NCBI RefSeq assembly: GCF_019754945.1 | Contig: NZ_JAEUWU010000004.1 | Location: 124,001-188,000, forward strand | Origin: Corynebacterium pseudokroppenstedtii | GTDB lineage: Bacteria; Actinomycetota; Actinomycetes; Mycobacteriales; Mycobacteriaceae | Length of the DNA: 64,000 bases | Direction: 5' to 3' | In this document: positions 9,645 to 19,355 of the stretch, piece by piece | How positions within the stretch are numbered: position 1 is the stretch's first letter | Layout of the letters: each line of letters begins with the position of its first letter | Position numbers and translations under genes: made by a program | The notes under the pieces: model-generated | Databases searched by the model: none | The model's input: only the letters and a program-made list of their open reading frames with translations | Told to the model about the DNA's origin: nothing

Positions 9645-9683
9645 CGAGGCGGGGTGCGTCAACGAGGTGGCGTCCCGCAGTCA

Positions 9684-11027
9684 CTAAGCCCCTCGCAATC
9701 GCTCATAATTGGCCACCCGGGCAGCAGCTTCAATCGCCATCCACCCCGACAGTTGCACGGACAGATCACGCTCGGCAATCTCCGCGCCTGCTACCGCATT
9801 ACCGCTCGACCCAGCAATGCGGCCAGCAGCCCGCGGGATCTCCGCCTGACGCGTCCAATCCGCACTAAAAACGGGGAGCCCGTTAACCTCCAGGCGCTGA
9901 TCCCACACCGCGTCTGCCGTCGACAAGACAAGTTTGGCCGCCAAGCGCTTCGTCGCTCGGGATAGCTTTTGGTCATCCGGGAGGTCCGTCGCCACTAAGG
10001 CCAGATACCGCACCAGGATGCCCCGGAAGAGACCGCCATCACCGCTGCCCGAGCCCTTGACCACGCCGGTATCCGTGGCCAAGTTCACCGCGATGGCGTG
10101 GACCAGATTGTGGACCCTGGTAATCGACGAGATCGCGACGTCGGAACCAGCGTGCGCCCCAGCACTGGACGGATTATCCGTAATTCCAGCTTCCTCACGA
10201 CGCCGTTGAGCTATTTCTACACACGCGCCTAAAGCAACACCCTGGTTATAGGCATAAATAGCCGTCGAAGGCTCCGGACCATCCATCTTCATCCGTATGC
10301 CATCTATAAGAAGGCCATCCTGATTGATGAGGTTCTCAAACATCCAGTTGGTGATCGCTTCAGCCTCATCTACACGGCCCATCCGCGCCATCATGATCGC
10401 CGCTGGACCATTCGTCGGCACGTTATAAAATGCCTCCCCAGCCCGCCACGGAACAACCCCCGTCAACGGATCGACACCATCAATAATGTTCTGCTGAAGA
10501 TCCTTCAAACCCCTCGCTTGATGGCCATGCCCTAGCCCCACGACACGATCCAGTGCCAAAGCCAACCAGGATTTATCGTCGTAATAACGGTTTTTTGTCA
10601 ACGGCGCACCATTACGAAGTCGAATCCCCTTCATCGTCCGGCTGATACGACGCGACCGGGATTTCAACGGCCGTCGCGATGCTGCATCAACCAAGCAATC
10701 TAAATAATGAGCTTGCCACCAATAATGCCAGCGCAAGAAGAACTTATCCCGCGTCGCAGCGGGCCACGAAACGACCGCAAGATTCGTCCCGGGCAAGCCC
10801 AACAGCCGACGAGCATGGCGCTCATCAATAGCATCCTCGGCTAAATCAGCACGATGATCCCATTTCTCCCACAATTCCTGCTGGCGACGATGCGGACGCA
10901 AAGAGCTGCCACGACGGCTGATCTGCTCGGCGCCATTAATCCGTGAACTACCCTCGTGAGTAGGTGTGTCTCCGGCGGTAACGTCCGCAGGTGTGTCAGT
11001 TTCGTTGCTATTGCGTTTATGCTGCAT
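9684..11027 (-). CDS. Glycoside hydrolase family 76 protein (alpha-1,6-mannanase-like)
   Basis: GH76 enzymes are (alpha/alpha)6-barrel hydrolases or transglycosidases acting on alpha-1,6-mannan, which is present in corynebacterial lipomannan and lipoarabinomannan. The 447-residue protein has the paired catalytic aspartates D150-D151 in NRYYDDKSWLALAL and the family motifs IYAYNQGVALGA and GDGGLFRGILVRYLA. No signal peptide is visible: the first 60 residues are polar and basic, so a cytoplasmic enzyme is likely. It is convergent with the MerR gene, with only 39 bp between. Substrate is inferred from the family. Confidence 0.88.
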   Translation of the reverse strand: MQHKRNSNETDTPADVTAGDTPTHEGSSRINGAEQISRRGSSLRPHRRQQELWEKWDHRADLAEDAIDERHARRLLGLPGTNLAVVSWPAATRDKFFLRWHYWWQAHYLDCLVDAASRRPLKSRSRRISRTMKGIRLRNGAPLTKNRYYDDKSWLALALDRVVGLGHGHQARGLKDLQQNIIDGVDPLTGVVPWRAGEAFYNVPTNGPAAIMMARMGRVDEAEAITNWMFENLINQDGLLIDGIRMKMDGPEPSTAIYAYNQGVALGACVEIAQRRREEAGITDNPSSAGAHAGSDVAISSITRVHNLVHAIAVNLATDTGVVKGSGSGDGGLFRGILVRYLALVATDLPDDQKLSRATKRLAAKLVLSTADAVWDQRLEVNGLPVFSADWTRQAEIPRAAGRIAGSSGNAVAGAEIAERDLSVQLSGWMAIEAAARVANYERLRGA

Positions 11028-11107
11028 TGCATTAATCGTGCCCTATAGATGGTGTAGGCGCTACTGAACCCACACGAATGGGCGGACACTGCTAAGGAAC
11101 TGCAGAC

Positions 11108-11827
11108 TCACCACGCCCGCGACAGATCCGCGTGCTGCCTCACCCACGCATGCATCGCAATCCCTGCAGCAACCCCCGCATTAATCGACCGCGTGGACCC
11201 AAATTGGGCAATCGATACCGTCTGCACAGCACCGCGCTGCGCTTCCTCGCTTACCCCCGGCCCCTCCTGGCCAAACAGGAGGAGGCACCGCTCCGGAAAC
11301 TCAGCCGTCTCAACGGGCACCGAGCCCGGCACATTATCCACAGCAATCACGGTGAGATCGTGCTCATGCGCCCACTGGAGCACGTCGTTAACCGTCGAAT
11401 GATGATAAAGATGCTGGTAGCGGTCGGTCACCATGGCTCCGCGACGATTCCACCGCTTCTTGCCGACGATGTGCACCGCCTCTGCAGCAAAAGCATTCGC
11501 GGTCCTCACAACGGTCCCGATGTTATGGTCCGACGTGAAATTCTCGATCGCAACGTGGAACGGAAAGCGGCGCGTGTCCAGGTCCGCGACGATGGCCTCG
11601 CGCTTCCAGTACCGGTAGGCGTCGACGACATTGCGCCGGTCGCCCTCGTCCAAAAGGGTGGGGTCATAACGATCATCCGTCGGCCGTGGCTGGCCGGGAT
11701 GCTCGACCTCCCATGGGCCAACGCCGACGGGGTGCGGATTCCACTCGGTAGCACCGACGCCAACTAGGGGTTGTACCGTGCCTGAGTCTGACGCGTGGGG
11801 ATCCGCCGCGTGGGGTGAATCACTCAA
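11108..11827 (-). CDS. SpoU/TrmH-family (SPOUT) RNA 2'-O-methyltransferase
   Basis: Transfers a methyl group from SAM to ribose 2'-OH of tRNA or rRNA. SPOUT motifs are present: motif 1 NFTSDHNIGTVVRTANAF (residues about 93-110), motif 2 around LLLFGQEGPGVSEEA, and motif 3 SIAQFGSTRSINAGVAAGIAMH, which forms the knotted SAM site. Length 239 fits simple TrmH-like proteins with an N-terminal extension. The start is a TTG (11827-11825) that overlaps the pyrE stop by 8 nt, so it is coupled to pyrE. The RNA target cannot be assigned. Confidence 0.92.
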   Translation of the reverse strand: MSDSPHAADPHASDSGTVQPLVGVGATEWNPHPVGVGPWEVEHPGQPRPTDDRYDPTLLDEGDRRNVVDAYRYWKREAIVADLDTRRFPFHVAIENFTSDHNIGTVVRTANAFAAEAVHIVGKKRWNRRGAMVTDRYQHLYHHSTVNDVLQWAHEHDLTVIAVDNVPGSVPVETAEFPERCLLLFGQEGPGVSEEAQRGAVQTVSIAQFGSTRSINAGVAAGIAMHAWVRQHADLSRAW

Positions 11828-12419
11828 GTCCCAGATCCTTCAATCCCAGGATGGACCGGTACTCCAAGCCTTCCTTATGGATGGCGTCGGCCGCGCCTGT
11901 GTTGCGGTCGACGACGGTCGCCACGCCGACAACCTCGGCCCCGGCTTCCCGCGCCGCCTTGACCGCGGTCAATGGGCTATTCCCTGTGGTTGTCGTATCT
12001 TCGACGACGAGGACGCGCTTGCCTTTAATGTCCGGGCCTTCAATGCGACGCTGCATGCCGTGTTTCTTCGCCTCTTTGCGCACGACGAAGGCGTCGATGG
12101 GCCGGCCGGGTGCGTGCAAAACTGAATCGGCGACAGGATCTGCGCCCAAGGTCAGGCCACCGACAGCGTCGAAATCCCAGTCTTCGGTCAGTTGCCGCAA
12201 AAGGGCACCAATCAATGGCGAAGCCTCATGGTGCAACGTGGCCCGACGCAAATCGACGTAATAATCTGCCTCTTTGCCCGAGGATAATGTCACCTTCCCC
12301 ATCACGACGGCCAGTTCTTTGACTAACTCTGCCAGCCGGGCCCGGCGCTCTGGATCCAAAGACTGCGCAGCAGAGGTCGGCTGGGTGTCTTTCGCCCCTG
12401 GGTTAGTGTGATCCCTCAT
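11820..12419 (-). CDS. pyrE: Orotate phosphoribosyltransferase
   Basis: Converts orotate and PRPP to OMP in de novo pyrimidine synthesis. The 199-residue protein has the PRPP-binding motif VVEDTTTTGNS at 138-148, with the basic active-site segment RKEAKKHG at 114-121 and DYYVDLRR near 52-59. Start ATG 12419 has AAGGAG upstream. It precedes the SPOUT methyltransferase in the same operon, and the membrane-anchored 12474-14312 protein lies 54 bp upstream on the same strand. Confidence 0.97.
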   Translation of the reverse strand: MRDHTNPGAKDTQPTSAAQSLDPERRARLAELVKELAVVMGKVTLSSGKEADYYVDLRRATLHHEASPLIGALLRQLTEDWDFDAVGGLTLGADPVADSVLHAPGRPIDAFVVRKEAKKHGMQRRIEGPDIKGKRVLVVEDTTTTGNSPLTAVKAAREAGAEVVGVATVVDRNTGAADAIHKEGLEYRSILGLKDLGLE

Positions 12420-12473
12420 GAAAAGAAACTCCTTCTGGCTGCTGGGTTGTTATCGTCCGGCTTGTAGTTCCGT

Positions 12474-14312
12474 TTAATCCGGGTCGAGCCGATTCTCGGG
12501 CTCGAGCTCACCATCGACGATGGGCACATCGTCATCCTCCCGCCGGTGGGACGCGCCTCGCCGGGCCGAGCTCTTGCGGTGCCTCCCCGACGACGGCGGA
12601 TCGCCGAAAATGGTGGACTTGTCGTAATCAGACTCCACACGGATAACTCGCCCGGACCGCTCATGCGCCCCCGAGTGGTCAGGATCGCTACCCACAACGG
12701 GAATATCTCCGGTGGATTTCCCCACTTCATCCCACATTTCGTCGTCCGCCGTCGTCCCCTCTCGTCGGCTTCGATCCCGACGCGGCAAGTCAACATACTC
12801 GTGGCGGAACTCGGGCCTATCCGACCATCCGATATGAGTATCCGTACCAGAGGGCTCTTCCTGGCCGGCCGGTTCATCATTATTGCCGACGTCGTTACCG
12901 TCGGATTGGCTGGCGGTTCCGGGTTGATCAGCAGCGGACCCCGCATCCGTGGCGGATTGACCTGCGAGGCCAGCGTCGGGAACGGCCTGCATGCGTGGGC
13001 CGTCACCCAGGGTGAAGATGTCGTACGAATATGCACGGCCGGGGTCGCCATCCGTCATGTCCAGATACTCGGCTGTCGGGTTGGGCAGGACGCGGGTGGC
13101 GTCGTCAAGATCGGCGATATAGGCGAATATCCTGGGGATATCGTCGATGGTGGGGCGGCGATTGCAGCGGACGAGGATCCACCACGGGTCGATGACGACG
13201 GCTGCGGTGGCGCCGCGGAGGTGTGCGAGTGCGCGGTCGGCGCGGGAATCCATCATGAGCCGGACGGACAGGGGGTCTGAGGAGAACACCTCGAATCCTC
13301 CGCACGATCCCACATATTCCTGGTCGGGCCGAGGAGGTTTGATCTGTCCGGGGGCTTCGCCGGGTTGATTCTGGAGAGCCCAATGGTCACGGTCCCGGAA
13401 GTCGATGAGTACGTCTGACGAACCGGATCGGCGTAACCCTAGGTAGGAGTTGTCGTTGATGTCGGCCACGTGTGCGCGGCGTGCGCGCATCCGTCCCGAA
13501 ACGACGTCTTTGGCTTCGCTTGGTGATGCGCCGACGTGGTCGGCCCACTCGTTGGCCAAGTCGGGATCGGTGCGGTCGAACTGCCATCCGTGCTCGGCAG
13601 CCCATGATCGACGTGCCCGACGGGTCGCTCGCGTGGGGTTCGCGAACCACTCCTCGGCGGGGTCCTCTGGTGTGTCTGCAGGCGCATCTGCGGCTGCGTC
13701 TTCTGGTGAGTCCGCGGAGGACTCCGTCGTGGCACCCGTTTTACTTACGGGAATGCTGCGCGAGGGTGAATCTGTGTCTGAGCGTTCGTCCCCGTTATTA
13801 CGCGTCACAGCGGACGCGTTGTCCTCGCCGGCGGCATGGGAGACCGCTCCGTGCTGGACACGCTGGGATTCCACTGACTCATCCGCGTGCGTCATCGAGA
13901 CGTCGTCGGCAGGCAGCCGATCGTCGGACCATTCCTGCTGATCAACGCGCTCTTCTTCCGCCTCTGCGTGCGGGTTCACACCGAAATGTGAGAATGCTTC
14001 GTCCGCAGTCTGGGGCTGCTGGGGATTAAAACGCGGGTTTCTGCGGCGCGGCGGGAGTGTTTCGCCGACGTCGCCGTCATTAAACGGAACGCCATCAGAC
14101 GGACCGCGCGACTCGCCAGACGTCTCCTCCCCTTCATAAGGAAGATCAGCTCTCCCCACCTGGGACAACGTCGACCGTTCGTGCGCCCCGGCGCGGCGGT
14201 TGAGAGCTCGGCGCCACTCCCTATCATCTGCCGGTCGGTTGGCAGCCCACAGCAGCGCTGCGGCCGCGAGGAGCAGCAGAGCGCCAAGAATCAGGAAAAC
14301 TGCGGAATTCAT
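12474..14312 (-). CDS. Membrane-anchored acidic protein, function unknown
   Basis: A 612-residue protein. I place the start at ATG 14312, which gives an immediate N-terminal hydrophobic helix (FLILGALLLLAAAALLWAA, residues 5-23); the open frame extends 20 codons upstream without hydrophobic character. After the helix comes a long Asp/Glu/Ser-rich, probably disordered stretch to about residue 220. A folded core then starts at RRSWAAEHGWQFDRTDPDLANEWADHV and continues through a region with VIDPWWILVRCNRRPTIDDIPRIF. The C-terminal third is again Gly/Ser/Asp-rich with scattered Arg, ending in an acidic tail. I do not recognise a characterised family. It sits between gcvH and pyrE on the same strand and may belong to the pyrE operon. 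Confidence 0.8.
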   Translation of the reverse strand: MNSAVFLILGALLLLAAAALLWAANRPADDREWRRALNRRAGAHERSTLSQVGRADLPYEGEETSGESRGPSDGVPFNDGDVGETLPPRRRNPRFNPQQPQTADEAFSHFGVNPHAEAEEERVDQQEWSDDRLPADDVSMTHADESVESQRVQHGAVSHAAGEDNASAVTRNNGDERSDTDSPSRSIPVSKTGATTESSADSPEDAAADAPADTPEDPAEEWFANPTRATRRARRSWAAEHGWQFDRTDPDLANEWADHVGASPSEAKDVVSGRMRARRAHVADINDNSYLGLRRSGSSDVLIDFRDRDHWALQNQPGEAPGQIKPPRPDQEYVGSCGGFEVFSSDPLSVRLMMDSRADRALAHLRGATAAVVIDPWWILVRCNRRPTIDDIPRIFAYIADLDDATRVLPNPTAEYLDMTDGDPGRAYSYDIFTLGDGPRMQAVPDAGLAGQSATDAGSAADQPGTASQSDGNDVGNNDEPAGQEEPSGTDTHIGWSDRPEFRHEYVDLPRRDRSRREGTTADDEMWDEVGKSTGDIPVVGSDPDHSGAHERSGRVIRVESDYDKSTIFGDPPSSGRHRKSSARRGASHRREDDDVPIVDGELEPENRLDPD

Positions 14313-14452
14313 CGTTAGATAGTCTATCCGCTTACGCGGACAATGCCTCCACCCGCACACAAAGGCCGCCACCTCTGCCCCTGGGAATCATGCTGTCGAG
14401 CCCGACAGGAGGTAGTGGCAGCCGTCGTTGACCAGTTATTCGCTGACAGACC

Positions 14453-14851
14453 CTACACGTCGATATCGTTCTCAGCGGCGTAGGCGCTCTGGTCTAACAG
14501 CTCCCCCAGGTCGGAGATGCGAACCTCGTACAGCCAGCCATCGCCGTAGGGGTCGGAGTTGATCACGCCGGCGTCATCGCCAAGGTCTTCATTGATCGAG
14601 ACCACTTCGCCCGAGACGGGAGCGAAGATGTCGGAGACTGACTTGGTGGATTCCACTTCACCGAAAGCCTCTCCTGCTTCGACCTCCGTGCCGACGTCGG
14701 GCAGGTCAACATACACGATCTCGCCCAGCTGGTCAGCGGCAACATGGGTAATGCCGACGCGGACGGTGTCGCCAGGCTCGGCGGCGTCGTTGTCGATCCA
14801 CTCGTGGTCACTGGAGTACAGGTAGTCAGCGGGCAATGAAACGTTGGACAT
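14453..14851 (-). CDS. gcvH: Glycine cleavage system H protein
   Basis: Carries the lipoyl arm that shuttles the aminomethyl group between GcvP, GcvT and lipoamide dehydrogenase. At 132 residues it is of family length. The lipoylated lysine is K70 in GEVESTKSVSDI, preceded by LGEIVYVDLPDVG. Start ATG 14851 has AGGAGA 6 nt upstream. It is the last gene of gcvP-gcvT-gcvH, 83 bp after gcvT, so the upstream glycine riboswitch should govern all three. Confidence 0.97.
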   Translation of the reverse strand: MSNVSLPADYLYSSDHEWIDNDAAEPGDTVRVGITHVAADQLGEIVYVDLPDVGTEVEAGEAFGEVESTKSVSDIFAPVSGEVVSINEDLGDDAGVINSDPYGDGWLYEVRISDLGELLDQSAYAAENDIDV

Positions 14852-14934
14852 CAGGATCTCCTTCGCATTGTTATCCGCACTCGTCGTTGCGGATGAATGG
14901 TCTTAAACGTCGATTGATGTGGTTGCTGTTGGGG

Positions 14935-16074
14935 CTAGCGGTCGCGCTTATAGAACGGAAGCTGAACCACCGTGTAGGGATAATGCTTACCACGAATGTC
15001 CACGGAAAGCGCGGTTCCCGGCTCCGCGACGTCCGCATCCACATAGGCCATGGCCACCGGGTAGCCGAGCGTCGGCGACAACGCGCCCGAAGTGACCTCC
15101 CCGACCTCTTTATCATCACTGGTCAACACGGTGTAACCGGCGCGGGCAGCTCGTCGCCCGTCCCCCTTCATCCCGACAAGTTTCCGCGTCGCACCGTTCT
15201 TCTTCGCAGCGACGATGGCGTCCCGGCCAACGAAGGCGTCCTTGCTCTTCGTCGCCGCCAATACGCCGAGGCCCGCGTCGACCGGGGTGTGTGACCGGTC
15301 CAGTTCGTGGCCGTAGAGCGGCATGCCCGCCTCCAGGCGGAGCGTATCGCGGCTAGCCAGCCCGCATGGTGTCACAGCGCCTGTGCCCATGATCGCGGCC
15401 CATACGTCGTGGGCGCCGCTGTTCGGGACGAAGATCTCGAACCCGTCTTCCCCGGTGTATCCGGTCCGGGCGATGACCACATCGTGCCCGGCAACGGTGC
15501 CGCGGAAGAAGGCGTAGTACTTCACCTCGGCCAGGTTGCGGACATCTGCGCCGGGGAGTGAGGCCAAGACGCGCTCCGCGTTGGGGCCTTGCACCGCAAT
15601 TAACGACGTTTCGCTGGATTCGTCGGCCACGGTGCAGTCAAAAGACTCAGCTCGGGAGACTAATTCCGAGGCCACCGTGGGCGCGTTGCCGGCGTTGGGG
15701 ATGACCAAGAATTCGTCGTCGCCGAGGCGGTAGGTGATGAGGTCGTCGATGATGGTGCCGTCCTCGGTACACATCATGGAGTACTTCGCCTTACCGACGG
15801 CCACGGCCGATAACCGTGAGATCAATGCGTGATCGAGGGCTTCGGCAGCCTGCGGGCCGCTGACTCGAACCTCGCCCATGTGGGAGAGGTCGAAAATGCC
15901 GGCGTCGGTGCGAACAGCTTTGTGTTCGTCCAACTCACTGCCGTATTTGAGGGGCATGTCCCAGCCGCCGAAATCGGTGAAGCGGGCGCCGAGTTCCTCA
16001 TGGACATCGTGCAATGCGGTCTTCTGTGGGGTGGATGATCCTGCGCCGGATCCTGTGGTGGGTTGGTCTGTCAC
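14935..16074 (-). CDS. gcvT: Aminomethyltransferase (glycine cleavage T protein)
   Basis: Transfers the methylene group from aminomethyl-H protein to tetrahydrofolate and releases ammonia. Family motifs: FGGWDMPLKYGS, FDLSHMGEVRVSG, GYTGEDGFEIFV and LGLEAG-like RDTLRLEAGMPLYGHEL. I choose GTG 16074 as start because an AGGAG lies 8-9 nt upstream; the longer frame from TTG 16092 would put that AGGAG inside the coding sequence. This gives 379 residues. It lies 69 bp after gcvP. Confidence 0.95.
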   Translation of the reverse strand: MTDQPTTGSGAGSSTPQKTALHDVHEELGARFTDFGGWDMPLKYGSELDEHKAVRTDAGIFDLSHMGEVRVSGPQAAEALDHALISRLSAVAVGKAKYSMMCTEDGTIIDDLITYRLGDDEFLVIPNAGNAPTVASELVSRAESFDCTVADESSETSLIAVQGPNAERVLASLPGADVRNLAEVKYYAFFRGTVAGHDVVIARTGYTGEDGFEIFVPNSGAHDVWAAIMGTGAVTPCGLASRDTLRLEAGMPLYGHELDRSHTPVDAGLGVLAATKSKDAFVGRDAIVAAKKNGATRKLVGMKGDGRRAARAGYTVLTSDDKEVGEVTSGALSPTLGYPVAMAYVDADVAEPGTALSVDIRGKHYPYTVVQLPFYKRDR

Positions 16075-16143
16075 GTCGTGTTCTCCTGTCAACGTCGCTG
16101 GGGTTAGTGCTGCGGTACGTGGAATTGGTGCTGGTGTGGGTGC

Positions 16144-19100
16144 CTATTTATCCAGGCTGTTGAATTCATCGTCGGTAATGGCGAAATCCTCCAAGGGCGG
16201 GCACGAGCACGCCACATGGCGATCGCCATAGGCATTGTCAATGCGGCGAACTGGTGGGAAGTACTTGGTCCTACGCAGGCCAGGGACGGGGAATGCCGCT
16301 TTTTCGCGCGTGAAGTGGCCGTGGGACACGGCGTCGTCGAAGTCGTCGCGCGTCACAGACCAGGCCGTATAGGGGGCGTGGCGAATCACGGAATCTTCCT
16401 CGGCGACGGTGCCGTCGATCACCTCATCAATTTCGCGACGGATAGTGCGCATGGCTTCGATAAAGCGGTCGAGCTCGCCCTTGTCCTCGCTCTCGGTGGG
16501 CTCCACCATGAGAGTCCCAGGCACGGGGAACGCCAAGGTCGGCGCGTGGAAGCCAAAGTCCATGAGCCGCTTGGAAACGTCCTCTGCGGTGATCCCTGAG
16601 CGTTTCGTGATCTCACGCAGGTCAAGGATGCATTCGTGCGCGACCAAACCATTCTTCCCCGTGTACAAGGTGGGGAAATCGTCGGCGAGCTGATGGGAGA
16701 TGTAGTTAGCATTCACCAGGGCCATTTCCGACGCCGCTGCCAGGCCGTCGCCCCCCATCAACGCGATGTATGCCCAGGAGATCGGGACGACGCCGGCGGA
16801 ACCATAGGTGGCACCGGCAATCGGCACACCGTGCGCCTCGGACGGGGCGTCGCTCGAGCCTTCTGTGCTGTCGGAGGAGCCTCCCGCACCATCACCGGGG
16901 CGCTGCGCGTCGGCACTTGTCGTTTCCATCGGATCAGCCGGCAGGAACGGCACGAGGTGATCAGCAACACACAGCGGGCCGACGCCGGGGCCGCCGCCAC
17001 CGTGAGGAATGGTGAAGGTCTTGTGCAGGTTGAGGTGGCTGACGTCGCCACCGAACTGCCCGGGTTTCGCCAGCCCGACCAGCGCGTTGAGGTTGGCGCC
17101 GTCGATGTACACCTGAGCACCAGCCGCGTGGACCTTATCGCACACGTCGCGAACATGCTCTTCGTAGACGCCGTGGGTGGAGGGGTACGTGATCATGATG
17201 GCGGCAACTTTGTCGCCTTGCTTCTCCAGCTTCGCGTCCAGGTCATCGAGATCGATGGAACCGTCGTCGCGAGATTTCACTGCGACAACTTTCAACCCAG
17301 CCAGCGCCGCCGACGCCGCATTGGTGCCGTGGGCGGACTCCGGGATCAGGCAGATGGTGCGCTCATTGTCACCGCGCGACTGATGGTAGCGCCGAATAGC
17401 CAGCAGACCAGCGAATTCACCCTGCGACCCCGCGTTGGGCTGCACGCTAACAGCCGCGTAACCGGTCATCTCGGCCAGACTGTCCTGCAGATCGTGGATA
17501 AGTTCACGCCACCCCGCCGTCTGATCGTCGGGAGCCATCGGGTGAATCGAGGCAAACCCCGGCCACGTGATCGGCTCCATCTCTACCGCGGAGTTCAGTT
17601 TCATCGTGCACGACCCCAGCGGGATCATGGTGCGGTCGAGGGCGAGGTCGCGGTCGGAAAGCATCCGCAAATACCTCATCATTTCGGTTTCTGAGGTAAT
17701 GGCGTGGAAGATCGGGTGCGTCAAAATCTCATCGCGACGGAGAAGCTCCGTAGGTAAATGTGCTGTTCCAGCGCTCGCCACATCGCGGTGATCACCAGGC
17801 AGACCGGCGGTGAGCTCACGCACTTCATCCAAACTGTCGGGACCGGAACCACTATCGCGGCCCTCAGCGCTGATCAGTATCGCGGCCAACTGGCGAATAT
17901 CAGTATCGGTCGTGGATTCACCGATGGAAATGCCAACCAGCCGACCACCGAGTTCTCGCAGGTTAAAGCCCTCTTCATGGGCTCGCGCGACGGCGATACG
18001 CGCTGCATTATCAGTGCTGTGCTTCACGGTGACGGTGTCAAAGAACGTGTCATGCTCAATGCGAAGACCAGCCGCGACAACAGCGTCGGCCAGCGCAGCA
18101 GCATGCGCGTGAATACGGCCAGCGATTTCCTTCAACCCATCCGGCCCATGCCACACGGCGTACATGCCGGCCACAACAGCCAACAGTGCCTGCGCCGTAC
18201 AGATATTAGAGGTCGCGCGGTCGCGTCGAATATGCTGCTCGCGGGTCTGCAGGGCCAAGCGATACGCGGGCGTTCCTTCTTCATCCTTCGACACACCGAC
18301 GATGCGCCCCGGCATCTTCCTGGTCAGCGAGGTTGCGACGGCCATAAACGCCGCATGCGGCCCACCGAAGAAAAGCGGCACACCGAAGCGTTGCGCAGAA
18401 CCCACCGCAATATCCGCACCAAGCTCACCCGGCGACGCCAGAAGCGTCTGCGCAAGAAGGTCACAATCCACCGTGACCAGCGCTTTCTTCTCCTTCGCAG
18501 CGTCGATGAGAGGTTTCAGGTCACGGACCTCACCCGTCGTTCCGGGTTGGGCAATAACGACGCCGACAAGGTTCTCTTCGTCGGCAATCGTATCGGTGGT
18601 AATCGTCGATACGCGAAGCGAAATACCAGCAGCCTTCGCCCGCGAGCGAACAACCGCGATCACCTGCAGGTGGCAAGCGCTATCCAGGAGCACAACCGAC
18701 TCTCCACCTTTACACCGACGCCCACCGCGGATCATCAGCTGAACAGCCTCCGCAACAGCAGTGGCCTCATCCAACAGCGACGCATTAACGACGTCGAAAC
18801 CGGTTAAATCCCCCACCGCGGTTTGGAAATTCAGCAGCGCCTCCAGGCGACCCTGCGAAATCTCCGGCTGATACGGGGTGTACGCGGTGTACCACCCCGG
18901 GTTTTCCACAATGTTTCGCCTGATCACAGCCGGCGTGACGGTGTCATAATAACCCGCGCCAATCAGTTGCTTCTTCTGAACATTCTTATCGGCATACACC
19001 TGCAGCGCGGCCAGCACGTCCTGCTCGGTGCGACGAGGTGGCAGATTAAGTTCCCGGTTCTTGATGGAATCGGGCAACGCTGCGTCGGCAAGTTCATGTG

Positions 19101-19323
19101 CCGACGAATACCCCAAGGTCTGCAGCATCTGTTGGATGCTCGACGCGTTGGGGCCGATGTGCCGCGCCGGGAACGACGCGGCCGACACGCGTGGTGAACT
19201 CAATGGCGCGGTGAGATCGGCCGTGGTTTTAATAGACGCCGGGGCCGCACCCTGGGTGTTCTCCGGATCGAATTTCGGGTGAGCCTGTTGGGGGGACTGC
19301 TGCTGAGACTGTGGATGAGACAT
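16144..19323 (-). CDS. gcvP: Glycine dehydrogenase, decarboxylating (P protein)
   Basis: PLP enzyme that decarboxylates glycine and loads the aminomethyl group onto GcvH. With start ATG 19323 it is 1059 residues, the fused single-chain type. The N-terminal half contains ARHIGPN and the Ala/Gly-rich GcvP core; the C-terminal half has the PLP lysine K768 in NLHKTFTIPHGGGGPGVGP. A 25-30-residue Gly/Ser/Asp-rich insert (GDGAGGSSDSTEGSSD) sits shortly after the PLP lysine, between PADP and HGVPIAGA. A GTG at 19368 would lengthen the protein, but it falls in the 3' end of the riboswitch aptamer, so I reject it. Upstream control is by the tandem glycine riboswitch. Confidence 0.96.
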   Translation of the reverse strand: MSHPQSQQQSPQQAHPKFDPENTQGAAPASIKTTADLTAPLSSPRVSAASFPARHIGPNASSIQQMLQTLGYSSAHELADAALPDSIKNRELNLPPRRTEQDVLAALQVYADKNVQKKQLIGAGYYDTVTPAVIRRNIVENPGWYTAYTPYQPEISQGRLEALLNFQTAVGDLTGFDVVNASLLDEATAVAEAVQLMIRGGRRCKGGESVVLLDSACHLQVIAVVRSRAKAAGISLRVSTITTDTIADEENLVGVVIAQPGTTGEVRDLKPLIDAAKEKKALVTVDCDLLAQTLLASPGELGADIAVGSAQRFGVPLFFGGPHAAFMAVATSLTRKMPGRIVGVSKDEEGTPAYRLALQTREQHIRRDRATSNICTAQALLAVVAGMYAVWHGPDGLKEIAGRIHAHAAALADAVVAAGLRIEHDTFFDTVTVKHSTDNAARIAVARAHEEGFNLRELGGRLVGISIGESTTDTDIRQLAAILISAEGRDSGSGPDSLDEVRELTAGLPGDHRDVASAGTAHLPTELLRRDEILTHPIFHAITSETEMMRYLRMLSDRDLALDRTMIPLGSCTMKLNSAVEMEPITWPGFASIHPMAPDDQTAGWRELIHDLQDSLAEMTGYAAVSVQPNAGSQGEFAGLLAIRRYHQSRGDNERTICLIPESAHGTNAASAALAGLKVVAVKSRDDGSIDLDDLDAKLEKQGDKVAAIMITYPSTHGVYEEHVRDVCDKVHAAGAQVYIDGANLNALVGLAKPGQFGGDVSHLNLHKTFTIPHGGGGPGVGPLCVADHLVPFLPADPMETTSADAQRPGDGAGGSSDSTEGSSDAPSEAHGVPIAGATYGSAGVVPISWAYIALMGGDGLAAASEMALVNANYISHQLADDFPTLYTGKNGLVAHECILDLREITKRSGITAEDVSKRLMDFGFHAPTLAFPVPGTLMVEPTESEDKGELDRFIEAMRTIRREIDEVIDGTVAEEDSVIRHAPYTAWSVTRDDFDDAVSHGHFTREKAAFPVPGLRRTKYFPPVRRIDNAYGDRHVACSCPPLEDFAITDDEFNSLDK

Positions 19324-19355
19324 TGTTTCCCATTCGTCGAAGGCGATGACCGGTC

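Noticed and set aside
16636..18807. Plus-strand open frames opposite gcvP (352 and 349 codons)
   Set aside because: Arg/Gly/His-rich antisense shadows of gcvP, with no start-site support.
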